This document shows positions 1 to 13,800 of a stretch of DNA of 64,000 nucleotides, piece after piece. A program made the translations under genes and the position numbers. The notes under the pieces are model-generated. The model worked only from the letters and a program-made list of their open reading frames with translations, did not search any database and was not told the DNA's origin. Source of the DNA: Casuarius casuarius (Eukaryota > Chordata > Aves > Casuariiformes > Casuariidae); contig PTFA01000111.1 in assembly GCA_003342895.1 (NCBI GenBank), positions 408,199 to 472,198 of the forward strand, in the 5' to 3' direction. Every line of letters starts with the position of its first letter. Position 1 is the stretch's first letter.

Positions 1-1698
1 GTTGCTTCACATAGAGCTGCCGAGAAATCAGAAGTGAAAAAAAAAAACAACTAATTTTTCCACATGAGTGTCCACAGCACTACTGATAATATCAAGTGTA
101 TACAGCTGTAATGCAAGCATATTTTTCTCTACACAACAATACCACACAGGAGAGAGAGAAACAGGAGCAAACTTTTTGCTGACTTCAGCAAACATCTTTA
201 CAAATATGATTGTATTGTCTACACAGAAAAGACATTTCTGAAGATCTGAAATTAGACAAAAAAGGCAGAACCAGACATTGAATGCTACTAGGGGACTGAT
301 ACACAAGAGAGAAGAGATTAATATTTAGCCACTGCTTGCCTTCTCTCCACTATATAGGCACTATATAGGCTGACAACATGGAATATCAAATACACTTCCA
401 TACAAAAAAATCCCCCGGTGGTATGGAGCTATTATTGCCAGATTTTGACTGGGCTTTCTGTCTTGCTTGTTTTGGAGGGAGAACAAAGGGAGAACTACAA
501 TCTAAATTGCCGTCCCTCAAGTAAATAGAAAACCCTTCTCCCTTATCATTGTTACCCTGCATTTCCCATTACCCTGCCATGCAGTGAATAACAAAGTTGA
601 CCATTGCTCAGACAAGGGGTACTTCATCTTGCAAAAGGTGTGGTAGTGAGAAAAGCACCCTCTCTGCCTGCCTGGAGCTCCNCTTGCTTCTCTCCTCACC
701 ATGAGTAATTTCATCTAAACTTGCAGATTGCTAGGTTCTTCACTATGATTATTTATCAAATGCAAGATATACAGGAAAAGTTGTGGTAAATAAATGTTAT
801 ATGTAGTATCTTGCATTCTCTTTACCTGATTTCAGTTACAAGATAGGTAGACACTGAGCACCCATATGACCCAGAAAAGCATGTTTCCAACTTAAAATAA
901 CTTTGCAAATCTAATCATCAAGTCTTTTCCCAAAGGACTTAAAACCAAAAATGCTACACCAATAGCATGTCTTGGATCAAGATTTTGAAGTTGTTTTATA
1001 ATTTGTCACTTTGTGTGACACCTGAGATGACACAAATGTGTGTTTGACTTCCTTCAGCACATAGATTTTAATAGAAAGTGCAATATGTTTTCGTTAATCT
1101 GGGAGTTGCTACCAGAAACTGTAAGCTGTTGCTTAAATAGAAGCAGAACAGTGGGCAATGTTTTTGTCCTTGGCCTTCAAGTGCAATTATGTTGTTCATA
1201 AAAAAGCATGAACAGGTCTCATATAAGGCTGTACAAATTTATTGGAAAACCAAGACTTTGACTCAGTGGCACTTCTATATTCTGCTATCTCAGTAACAAA
1301 AATTGCTAGGTTTGCATAATACCTATGCTGTTATTCAGCAAACCATCCTATTATCTGTAGGTTTTTAGGAAGATGTAATGGTTAGCCTTGAATATTTCAT
1401 TCTGCAAAAGAGACTATGTGCCAGACAAGTTTTTAAAAAATAATTTCAGATACTATCGATCTCAGTATTGTATTGATAGGCAACATCAATGCATTGCAAC
1501 AAGTTAACATCGAATAGTAAATTGGCTCTGTGAATAGGTGCGTTCTAGGAAAAAGAAAAGTGAAAAGGAAGGGGAAAATGGCTAGATATTATAAACAATT
1601 TACTTGTTACTATAGCCCAAGGCTTTTTCCTGATTCTCTTCAAGTTGCAATAAAAATTATATGAAATATTTAAAATGCAAACAGGCAAGTTCACTTAC
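1..1698 (-). other. STS: STS intron, 5' part (continues off the left edge)
   Basis: It starts with the donor gtaagtg next to the exon ending at 1699. I searched the minus strand for the terminal STS exon and did not find it. Nothing else recognisable is present. Confidence 0.75.
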
Positions 1699-1820
1699 TG
1701 TTTCTTGGATGCCAGCGCACTGCATTTAAATATGCATTACAGTAATGGAACAGAAATTCATGCTTGGATCGGATAATTTTTCCTTGAAGCAAGGGCATCA
1801 GATCATGTCCATCAATAATT
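1699..1820 (-). CDS. STS: STS coding exon: last one inside the window
   Basis: This 122-nt exon lies between acceptor ttacacag and the strong donor gtaagtg. It encodes the end of R417, residues 418-457 and the first base of codon 458, expected to be Ser. [12 protein letters not shown] and [19 protein letters not shown] match STS. The remaining part, about 125 residues in human including further membrane-contacting residues, is in an exon that I could not find between 1 and 1690. Confidence 0.94.
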
Positions 1821-4800
1821 CTGTGTAAGAAAGCATTTCAGAGTCAGAAGAATAACCCAAACTGCCCCTTACGGAGAAGATATTATAACTGTGCATTTTC
1901 ACTTCTTAAAAAAGTAAATCTTCCTCTGATGATCTGAAGGGCCACCTCCAGTTGGTCAATTTGGAGAAAAACCTTCAGGCACTCTTCCCCTTCCATTTCT
2001 ACATTATTTAAAGAAACATTAATTTTACATTTTGCCATTAGGAATGGTTGCCTCCTCATCCCTTTTTTCTCTGTTTCTGCTGTGAAAGTGACCAGACACA
2101 TGCACCCGCTCAAGCTGTTTGACTAGCTGTAGTCTAGTCAAAGTAACTCTAAAACAAGAGAAATCTCTACTGTGTTGTGTTAATGTCCCCTGAAGTAATG
2201 GTAAGAACTCAATCCAGTAAATTATGGATGCCAAAATTAAACACAGAATTAGTTATTTCAAAGCTGAAATGAACTATGTTTGAAGTACATGTTTATCAAC
2301 TGTATATATACATACATATATATGTACGTGTGTGTGTGAAATTCTCTAACTGCTGCTGGGCAATTATGATCATGTCCTGAAGGAATCAGTCAATTTACAT
2401 CAAAATGAAGTTATAAAATAAGCAAGGCACACCATAATAGATGCCATAAATGTCTCTATTAGTTAATAGAGACATTAAGCCATTGAATTAAGCCATTGAA
2501 TAGCTGGAATCAACTGACAGGAGGGAAAACTGTAATCTACAATTTTGACATGGTGTGAATTATAAATTTTACAAGACATTTTAGAGGAAATTATTTTTTC
2601 TGGTTTATGGATCCACAGGTTATTATTTTTTAAGCATTTTGAGGAACATCTTATATAAACATTGTTGAAATGTTTAAACTCTTAACTATCTATGCTAATT
2701 TNCATTACCACATGAAAATCTTTTCACATTACTGTAACTAATGTTTAAAAACACTGCAAGACAGGTACTATATTTACTTTTTAAAGTTATAAGCCAGGTA
2801 TGAATATGGAATTCTTGGCAGCACATGGATTGAACACCACTATTTTGAGTAGAGCTTTTCTCAAAGGATGGGCAGGAAAACATGCTGATATACCGAAAGC
2901 ACTGTTGTCCAATAATTCTGATTTCTGGTTATATTTTTAGGATTGATCCTTGTCTGTAGGGCTGATTAAATTAGGAAGTTTCCCACTTTCAATTCGCATG
3001 TTCTCTTGCCTAAGTAATGCACTTTTGTCTCATGCCTATAACCTTAGTCACTATCACACTGAGAGCAGGACAGTTGCCTATTGCACACATTCTCTTCTTC
3101 AGCCTCTTGATGGGGAAAAGGGTGTCTCCAGTAACACTTCTTCAGTATTTCTGCCTTCCCACATTTGCTAATTACAGGGGGATATCCAAGCTTTTTTATT
3201 TCCTGGTGATGTATTTTTCTTCTTTAACAAGGACTACCTCCTCCTTCCCTCCTTCACTTTCCCTCCCATTGACTGAGTCCTAACCCTAATTATTTCTCTT
3301 ATTTCTCAGGAAGAATTCAGTGGCATGGTATGGCATGATTCAGCTGCTAGATGCTTCAGGCTAGTCCATGACATCCCGTTCTGACCTACACTGAAATAGT
3401 GATTATGGCATCTAGTCTACACAGAAGAATCAGTGGAACAACTTTTCAGTGAAGGTTACACAGAATAGTATCTTTTTTGATATGTTAATTTTAATTTCAA
3501 TAAATAATTTTGGACTATGATTTGGCAATATGTTCCTTTTGATGGTATACTCTCATCCTCTTGTTGCCTGCTGCTTGTCCCCTCCCCTGCATGCTTGCCA
3601 CACCAGTCCTTGTGAGGATGCAACTGTTTGTGCTGCCATGCTCTGAGCTAGACCACAGAACTGGTATACAGCTTTATACAAAATGTCAAAAAAAGAAGAA
3701 AAAGAAACAGTTAGTGGAGAGGAGGAATAGCTTTTGTCAATATTAAAGGGTAATGAGAAAGCAAGGATTAGTAATCCTTGATAGACAATATGAACTAGTA
3801 ATAGTGCTTGGTACTGTGTTCAACAGCAGCTAATATCTAGCTCTTTATGAAACAGTAGGTTTCAAGCATTTTTGCATTTATTTAATAGGAAAGAAACTGA
3901 GAATGCAGAAGAGATATATATGTCTTAATTGCCATTTATCTTGCCAATGGCAGACTCACCTCTGGTGCCCAGGTTTATGTCTTTTAGCCCAGGTCTTTTA
4001 GTTCCACTATTCCCTTTGATGGACTATTTTGGTATTAGACCAAGGGATGGAAAAGAATTTGGAGTAGGGACTGATGAAGAGATGTAGGGGGAAAGGACTT
4101 TAAGTTTTCGCTTAACATGAATAAAATAAACCCACTAAATTAACTGATAGGAACTAGCTCAAAAAGACTGTCCTGCATACATACAAAAAAACTGTCTATT
4201 TACATACAATATTTCTGTAAAATGTATCAGAATGCCAATATGAAAAGATACAACATACTACCGTAAGCAGAAAAAATGATATTTAAAATCTAGTTTTTCT
4301 TTCCATGTTCACATTTATCTTAATAGAGACCAGAATAGACCAGAATGTAGAAAATGATCATGAAACTTTCTATAGAACACAGACAACTACAGGCCATACC
4401 TGTCGTAGGGTAACTGTGCTCCTGCAAGTTTGATGACAGTAGGAAATATATCCATGTTACTTGTTGGCTCATAAATATAGGTACCAGCCTGTATCACTCC
4501 AGGCCAAAGGAGAAGCCCTGGCACACGAATACCTCCTTCCCAGTTCGTTGATTTTCCACCTGAAAAATGAAAGTGCAGTTTGATAAAAATTAACACTTTC
4601 TTCTTAGAAATAAATCCCCCTCCAAGATTCCATCTACAAATATTGAGCATGTTACCTAGCTAGAATCATTAAATGTATTTTTTTTTAATTAGCTAGGTTT
4701 ACCTAACCAGATTTTCTATGTACAGTCAGTATCATTCTCATAGCAAGTCTACTAATAGACATTAAACAGAGCTAACAGAGTATATTTAGTTTGCAAACAA

Positions 4801-7800
4801 AATTAAATAACTGTTGTAGGAGATAAAACGGCATCTTGCAGGAATCTTCATAAGCAAATTTGGTCTAGATAATGTGCGACATAGATATGTGCATATTTAA
4901 CTGAAACCAAGAATCAAAAATAAATTGAGGTACGTCCAGAGGTCTGAGGTATGAACCTGCAAAAGATATATGATATATGATATCAGGACTTAAGAATGGA
5001 AAGAAGAAACAGACTATTTTAACTATGTTACTGAACTCTAAATGCATTAGGAAGAAATCGTCTACAATGATGCTGGATCTTAGGAAGATCTTTTCTATTT
5101 CTAAACCAACACAGTTGTACCAAATGCATTACCAGCTCATTGCATTCAACATTAAATTACAAGCAGTTCCTTTGCTTCTACAATATCCATCACTGCCCAG
5201 TCCCCCAGACGTCTTTGGAGAAGGACGTTTATTATATTGACAACATCTCTACCATCACTTAATGTGTGATTGACACAACTCTGTATGAAAAACTATCATA
5301 AATACTGTAATTAATGTCTTCACAGTAATGTGACTATGTACAGCACTACAGGTTGTTTTAAAACTTAATATATCACTTGGGAAGAAAAATCCTGGTGAAA
5401 GGAGGGTTTGGGGATGTGGTTAAGCATAGCTTTGGGCCAGGCACTTACAACTACATTGAGACTGTTTCGCATAATAACAGAAAAGTTTGAAAGAAAGAGA
5501 AATCTGTGCATTGAACTCCTGCCACAAACTGAATCCAACAGCAATTCCTGGTTCAAACAAAAATATTATGAACCTGTTTTTCCTGTATCATCCCCTTCCA
5601 AGTAAAAAAAACAAAAGAACAAAACATTACAAAAAAGTACTTCAATAGTTCTGTCTCCTTTGCTTCTTAGATCTTCAAAGCACCACACAGATTTTAATCT
5701 CTTCAGTGTCAAGCCCTGGCCTTTCCATGTATATACTCTCTTACTCACCAATTCTTCTTCCATGATCTTTTCTATTTCAGCGTTGGGCGATTCAGAATCC
5801 ACCTTTTTTTTTTCTCCTATTTCCTACAGGTTTTTCACTGGTCAGTAATAGTTCATAAGGTTAAGGGGCAACTTCAATAGAGACAACCATCTATTGCATA
5901 GATCTTTACCNATTATATACACACAGACTTGTGGCTGAAAAACCTTTAGCTCATGATTGTTTGCTTACCTTTTTCATGAGTTTTATCAGAATTCATAATA
6001 TGGAATAGCCAGAGGTGCATAATTACGTTGTCTGACATCAGAAAACTAAGGCTTTCTAATATAGAACATTATGCCAAGCAACAATCCTTGCTTAAGGTGC
6101 TCTTGGAAAGCAGTGCCAAGTTCAGATTTCAACAAGATTATCAGCCTTTTAGAGCAGTCTTAACAAGTGACTCCTGTCACAGCATCAAATGCAATTCCAT
6201 TCTCACCATGAAGCATTTGGATACTATCATGCCTATTTTCAAAGTAGGTAATGGGCTGCATGGACTATTTTTGTTCTCATTCTTGTAAAAATGTGATTTT
6301 CAATATAAATATCTAAACAGAATGTAGATTTAATTTTATAAAGCCGTTATTCAATGAGGTTTGAAATCCACATCACCTAGTAGACAGAAGTGTTCACCCA
6401 ACAGTACGTTAATTGGTTGTTAAAACTGTTAGTTAAAGACCGGGGCAGATGTCAAGAGACTCTGTGCATCTCCTGTAGAAAAGATGAGTCTACCTATCCA
6501 TGTACAACAGTCATTAGCATTTAAAAAGTTAGGTAGGGATTATGCATTACCCAGTTGGAAAGTGTCAAGGTTAATATCCAAACTGAGTTATGGATCACAG
6601 AAAATCCTGCTGAGGGGGAAATAAAACTCTGAGAAAAGTATAAGGATATAAAAGTACAGATATTCTCAAACTAAGATGCTTTTGTTGTGAAAAATTAAGC
6701 CAGGAAGAGGATTAGTTAATGAGCTGGATCCCAGTTCTGTGTAAATTTTCCACAGCTTGTTGGCTGGATAATACAGACAGATAAAAAACTCAAACAGTTG
6801 ATCTAAACTATAGGGAGCTTTAAGTGTGGGGTTCCTTTTATTCCTGTACATCTGTCTCTACCTAGTAGTAGTGTTGTCCAGATTGGCTTGTTTAAATAAA
6901 TTCTCTCTTTACTGTTGCATTGCTCTCTGTCCTGTGTAATCNGAAGACAGTAATTTCAAGGTACATGGTAAATCCCATTCCCTCATGTGTGCCAATTCTT
7001 AAAACCTAGATGTTGAATCACTTTCACAGCTCCTAGGTTCACAACACATTTTTCCCGAATCATGACAGTATATCAGTAGAAAACTGCCACGTTACCCAGG
7101 AAGAGAGGGAGCACTCAACAAAATCTGCCTCCCTACTGTGAGGTACAAAAAGCAAAACGGACTCCACAGAAGGGCTATCACCTTGCCTCTGTCTACAAAG
7201 AAGTGGCTGCTATTTTCCTTTGAAAGACTAATTAGAGCATAATTGTTTGATATCTCTCAAAGTTAGAAATATCAGAGACTGAGGGCAGGAATTACAGGTT
7301 AGTGTGGAAGACTATCTTCTATTATCTGTGCCTACATGGTTTTCATCTCTTAGAACTGTCTAATGACATCACCAGAGCTGCTTAATGCCATGGTATGATT
7401 ATGAATCCTTTGATACACAGTCCTTAAAAATCTAGCTGTTAAACATTGTTCAAGCTCTCTGCCTTTTTTTTTCCTTAAAAAATAAACCATGGCTTCAGAG
7501 AAATGCTTGAAACATAAAACAAAAATGCGAACGGGTAAAAAACTAGAAGGCAAATAAAAATTCTGCAAAAGGTTATTATTTAAAAATAAAATCCCATGAT
7601 ATTTTAAGATCTGGCTCATTAGTTTTGTATTTTGCTTGGACCTGACAACATTGAAACAGAGAAAAGGCAGCAACTTGGGAGTCTGTGTGCCTGCAGCCCC
7701 TAGGCAGCATAGCTACATATTACTTTTGTTCTCTTAAAATTCTTCTAAGAATGTTGTTAAAACAGAATAAAACACCCCAGGCTGTACTTTCATTCTTAGC

Positions 7801-10800
7801 CATCTATGCTTTCTGAGTAGCTGCACCTTTCAGTCTTATATTTAACAATAGCCTGCGTTCACCTTTCCTGAAAAAACTGCAGGAGCAGGCAAAGTACAGA
7901 CATAACTCTCTGCAGTCATCCACAACATGATCTCAAAGCTNCATTTTCACCTCGCTTCAAATCTCAGTTAAAAGAATATCTTTTATTTCCTCCCTCTGGT
8001 TTAAATTGACTGCTATTACCTAACTCTTGGGATAGAGCTTGTACAAAAGAAGAATGAACTAAAGGAGAACTCTGTGGTATATCCCTATTAATATTTTGAA
8101 TGATGAATGATGAAGACTATTTAAAAGAACTTTCTTAGCTCACTTGGATTATAACCATACTACCCTTTCCTTCCCTCTTATTCCTATAAAAACAAGGACT
8201 CCACCATCTATTTATTCTCTCAGATGAACACTAATAAATAGAAATTAATTACTTTGCCCGCCTGTTGTGGACTTTAAGCTACAAATATCGAGAATCAAAA
8301 CCGGTTACTATTGCATGCCTTATGAAACTGTCAAAAAACTATTCATTTTTAATGGTAAGTCCACTTACTAGCCTCTTTACTTTGATTTTCAGTCCTTTTA
8401 TGTACTTTTTAAAATTTTCAATCTGAACTGTTCTCATACAGGTGAATCGAATAAACATAGCTCATGCAGACATCTCATACAATTTTTCTTTCAATAGAAT
8501 GGCATTATCTCTCAGGATGTTTTCTGCTTTATTCAAAACTACGAGATGGGTTGATTATTCAGAAAAGCTGGATCATTTCAGAGAATATAATAACACAGTG
8601 CATTGGAAATAAAGGACAATTCCTGCTTCTCTCAAAAAGTGAAACTCCCACTAATATCACTTAATATGCATTAGCATAGACAAAAATAACGGTCAATTTG
8701 ATTTTGCTGTTACTTACAGATAGGTAAAGACTTACTAATGACTTTGCAAAACACTGATGAACAAACTTATCTCTGCAGTATATTAAATTGTATAAAAATA
8801 ATACATTTCAATAAAATACTAGGTAATTGATTCTTTTTAGCTCTCACAGATCTATAACAGATCTGATTCAGAAAATCAGGGCCCAAGTCCTTAATAAATA
8901 TTGATTTATTATTTTTCATGGATACTAACAAATAAAGTAATTATGAATATATTTATTTCGAAGGCACAAAGCACTTAAGAAAATGAGTGCTGTTTAAATG
9001 GTTTGCCATTATCATTGTTTCACCTCATATCCATTAGCATTAGAACTCATGACCCAATTTAGCAGCATAATAGGAGGCAAGTGCCTCAGCTAGGATCTGT
9101 ATCTATTGTGCTAAATGCTTCATAAATACAAAGACAGACAGTGTTCCTAAATTGGCGGTTCAAGGCACAATTAATATATATGTAGCTATGTATCTAAAAG
9201 AAACTAGCAATAAGAATAATAAGAGATACAAGGGCACTCAGTGGAAAACTCCGTAAGTAACAGAGTGAGATAATATCAGCAAGTGATAATGAGACAGGAC
9301 TTCCACTACCTGCATATAAAGTTGTGAAATGGCACAATGAGGCAAAGTCAAGAGAAAAGTTGTCAATGAATTCAGCGTTTGCTGCTATGAAGTATACAAA
9401 AGGAGAGACTTTTTTTATAACATACTGAAGCTAATTCAAGAAACAAGTCACTAAGGAACTAAATAAAAATGACCACAATATAATTGGATTCAACATCTCA
9501 GGGGTACCAAAGAAGAACACAATGGTTGAGATTCATCAAAATATATTTAGACATCCTTTAGACTATTCATGTTAAGCTGCCTGTTTATTCAATGAAGAGA
9601 AATAGGTACAGCTGATACATCTGATTCATTTTATCCCAGAGTAGATACTTAAAGTACTTCAGAAAAACTAACCCTATTTCCACTCTTAAAGGAGAACTAA
9701 GGTGATTAGCTCAGATGGAGACATTTAAATTGCAGATGTCATACTAATGAGAAAGCTAGAGAAAAAGACCTAAAAAGAAGTCAGTGCAGGTACTGTGGAT
9801 ATCAAATATGAAAACAATGTTTCAATGATCCATATCTCTTAACAGAAAAAGGACACAATCTCTTTTAGGAAGAGCCTTCAATTAAACACAACCCTTTTCA
9901 TATTTCAATCTTGAAATGTTTATTTTAAGAGTATAAACAGGAGCATCATTTATATGTTATAAGTTATAATAAATTATATGTTATTAATAAACAGGTTGCA
10001 AGTTATGTGTCACATACGTCAATATATGAATCACAGAGAGATCTGATAATGAAGTTGATGTAGCCTCGGGCAGTGATTGTCAGAAGCAGTTTTCTGAGAG
10101 AAACTGGTCACTTAAAACCAGTAAGTAACCAGGAAAAATTATATTATCATGTATGCACCAAACAGTCCTTAAGGAACTCAAGAAAGAGGTACTTGAATTG
10201 TTGGGAAGAAATTCTTACTGAAAATAGCTACTACTTTTTTGGTTTTGATGCTGTATCTAGATTTAAACCTTTGAAAGGTATTTGACAAGGACCTTCAGGA
10301 AAAGTTTCTGGAACATTAATCATGGGGTAGGATACAAAAGGTTGTCATGAATCAAAATCTGACTAACAAGCAGGAAACAAAGAGATAAAATAAACAGCCT
10401 GTATATGTCACTTGGCAAAAAAGTTAATAGCAAGTTATCTTGATGCTACTCTGTACTAAGTCCCTTGTTATTTTAATATATTTACTTCAATTTTGGAAGA
10501 GGACAGAGTTGTGAAATTGAAATCTGTGGATAAGACACAGTTGCATACATTGAATACACTATGAAGAAAACATAATGGACTTCATACCAAGCTGGATGAA
10601 TGGGCAACGAGATGTAAGTTCAAATTCTGTATAAATGTCTGCAAGGTAATGCACATTAGAGGTAAAAATAACTGAACTAGAGTCTATGCTATCATACTGT
10701 AAAATTAACTGTGCACTTAAGAAAAAGAAGCTAGGTGAAGACTTATGCTTAATGCACATCTATAATTAATAAGATGCAAAGACTACAGGCAGTACAGTAT

Positions 10801-13800
10801 ATAGAATGAAACGGATAATATTAAAATGCAATTATATAAATGGATAGTGATACTTCATGGCAAACACTGAACGGCAGTACTTGTCAAGCCATTTTAAAAG
10901 GATATATTGCACAATTAGAAATAGTTCAGGAGAAAAAAAAAAACAAGAACAAGAAATTAGGGGTGAACAGAGACTGAACAGACAATTTGTTTCTGAATGA
11001 GGCATTAGGGGGAATGGAGGCACGTACAAAAAACAAAGGTTAGCTGGGGAAGGTATGGTAAGTTATTCCTACTATTCCTGCCTCACTGAGGAAAAAGCAC
11101 TGAACTTCAAGGAGAGGGTCAATGATATTTACACAAGCCCCACTTTAAAACATTAAATGAAAGAAACTTCTCCTCTATATTATGGAATTAACTGCCAAAG
11201 AATGCAGGCTATGCTAAGAACTTAGAAAGACTTAGTGAGCTCTGATATTTAAGAAGAAAAGTTATAATAGCTAAGGCTAAAACTCTTTGTAGACTAAACG
11301 TCAGGATTCAAGTCTTAAACCAAGGTCATATTATTTAGGACTAGGAGGAGATCTTCTTAGGGATCTTCTTTATTCATTGAGGCTCCTGATCCTGACAACT
11401 GTCAGAAGGACGACACTGGAAAAAAAGGCCATCAAGGCAATCCTTACATTTCTATATTACTATAAAACATCTTCTAAAAAAGGATACTGAAGAGATAAGC
11501 TAGACTCAATACTGACAGCAACTAGCTAAACACTATGTTAACTCCAGTTTTTAATTTCAAGTGGTATCCAAATTTATTGTGACTGCTCCACAGTCAGAAT
11601 CAAGAGTAGTAAAAACCAGAAACACAAATGTCCCTTTTTTTGCATTCATTTTTGCAGTGCTAGCCTAACTCTTCAAACTCCTCTTAAGTTTTATTATTGG
11701 TGCTGATTTGGCTGGATATCAAGACAAATTAGTGAGTTCAAATTATGGAGATCTGTTGAGAGCTTTTGATTTAGGACAGGACCAATTATTGCTGAGTGTA
11801 CTGCTCCAGCTCTGACAAGAGGGTTAAGTGGCTTGATACATATTTGCAATCATACAGAGCTCAGACACACAAAGGTAAGTAATTGAGATTGTCTAGCAGA
11901 GGCAAGGAGAAAGGGATATACGTCTCCCAGTTTTGCAAGCTACTAATCAGATGAAGCAAATTCTCAATGCATGCATACATGAGCACAAGCAGCGTAAAGA
12001 CTGTCCTACTGTTTTTTTACGCAAATTGTTGTATCAGTGCCTGAGACTTCAGAACTTCACAGGCCTGGTTTTCTTTAGATCAGTCAGAGATGTATACAGG
12101 GTTAATACATCTAATTTTACTTGACTGTTAATATATATAAATCCTTATGTATTAAAATGGAAATTGCTAATTATGTTATTAATTGATCACTTCCACTTCT
12201 GCTGTTTTGAAATGATGTATAGCATACCTATTAAACTGAGGACGGATTTGGAGATGGAGAGAGTGGAAGATAAAATGGAATTTATTGTATTTTTAAATAG
12301 TAAAAGTATATTCAACCGATTGTACAGGTCTTTAATTTTTTTATTTCATTAAGAATGTCTCTCAGTACAATAATTATTATTAATAAAATAATTATTTTGT
12401 TTCTTATATATTGATTCTTTTCTTTCCTGAAGTATATTACAGTATTTGCCAGCATAGCTTAAGTGACAACTGTATACCATGCCATAATTCATTTTTAAAA
12501 GTTTTTTTTTTTCTCCATAGCTAACCCTATCAATCAGATTTTCATTAATTCAGCTAAGATCTATTTCAAATTGTTCTCATTCTTTAAGTATAAATACCAA
12601 GTTTCGCAAGGGTTGATAGAAAAGACTCCATTCAATCAAAGCTCCTCAGGAAAGCATATTCCCCAATGTGTGTGTTTTCTTTTCTCCTCCTCCTCATTTA
12701 TCCTGTGTCTCATGTCTGACATTCTGCAATGCAAATACTTTTTAGAGCTTCTAAAATACCTCAGGCTGAGCCTACAGCTACAAAAATGTAACCATATGGT
12801 TTCTTAATTACATAAAGCACTATGCAAGGCCTAAGTACTAATGTTCAGGACACATTTCACTCAGGTGTTAGGCTCTGTAGCCCTAGGGGATCCATCTGAT
12901 AGTTTGTAATGTCACAGCTTTGGCATTGCCTGTTTTGCTTGTGTAGCATTTCCGTTGTAGTTCCCTTAAAATCTCAAAGTCTTTTCTCAGAAAGATACCT
13001 ACAGACTGATGAAAGCTATGGAGCCTTTTCACTTGAAAACCTCACTATATTGTTATTGCTTGCTATATATGTCTCTACCTTTCTTCTCTTTTGCAGTTTT
13101 GCAGATGATACAAAACTGGGAGGAGTGGCTGATACCTCGGAGGGTTGTGCTGCCATTCAGAGGGACCTCAACAGGTTGGAGAGATGGGCAGAGGGGAACC
13201 TCATGAAGTTCAATAAAGGGAAGCGCAGGGTCCTGCACTTGGGGAGGAATAACCCCATGCACCAGTACAGGCTAGGGGGGCGACCTGCTGGAAAGCAGCT
13301 CTGAAGAAGCAGACCTAGGGTCTTGGTGGACACCAAGTTGAACACGAGCCAGCAATGTGCCCTTGTGGCAAAGAAGGCCGTCAACATCCTAGGATGCATT
13401 AGGAAGAGCAACGCCAGCAGGTCGAGGGAGGTGATCCTTCCCCTCTGCTTTGCCCTGGTGAGGTCATATCTGGAACGCTGTGTCCACTACTGGGCTGTAT
13501 TCAGGCTGGAGAAGAGAGGGCTCAGGGGAGATCTCACAAATGACTGTAAGTACCTGTTTGGTGGGGACAAAAAGACAGAGACAGACTCTTCTCAGTGGTA
13601 GACAGTGAATGGACAAGAAGCAATGGGCACAACTTGAAATACAAGAAATTTGATATAAACACAAGAAAAATCTTTTTAATTTGAGAGAGGTCAAACACTG
13701 GAACAGGTTGCCCAGAGAGGTGGTGCAATCTCTATCTTTGGAGATATTCAAAACCTGACTGGACACAGCCTTAAGTAACCTGCTGTGGCTGACCCTGCTT

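Larger units (their letters stand above)
1821..4399 (-). other. STS: STS intron (2.6 kb)
   Basis: It has GT-AG borders and is AT-rich. It contains a perfect hairpin and a short tandem duplication near 2449-2499 and a small TA/TG repeat near 2301. No other gene or recognised repeat was seen. Confidence 0.9.

Noticed and set aside
7350..7673. 107-codon minus-strand open frame
   Set aside because: No family resemblance, and no splice sites consistent with STS phases. Frames of this length occur by chance in 64 kb of AT-rich DNA.
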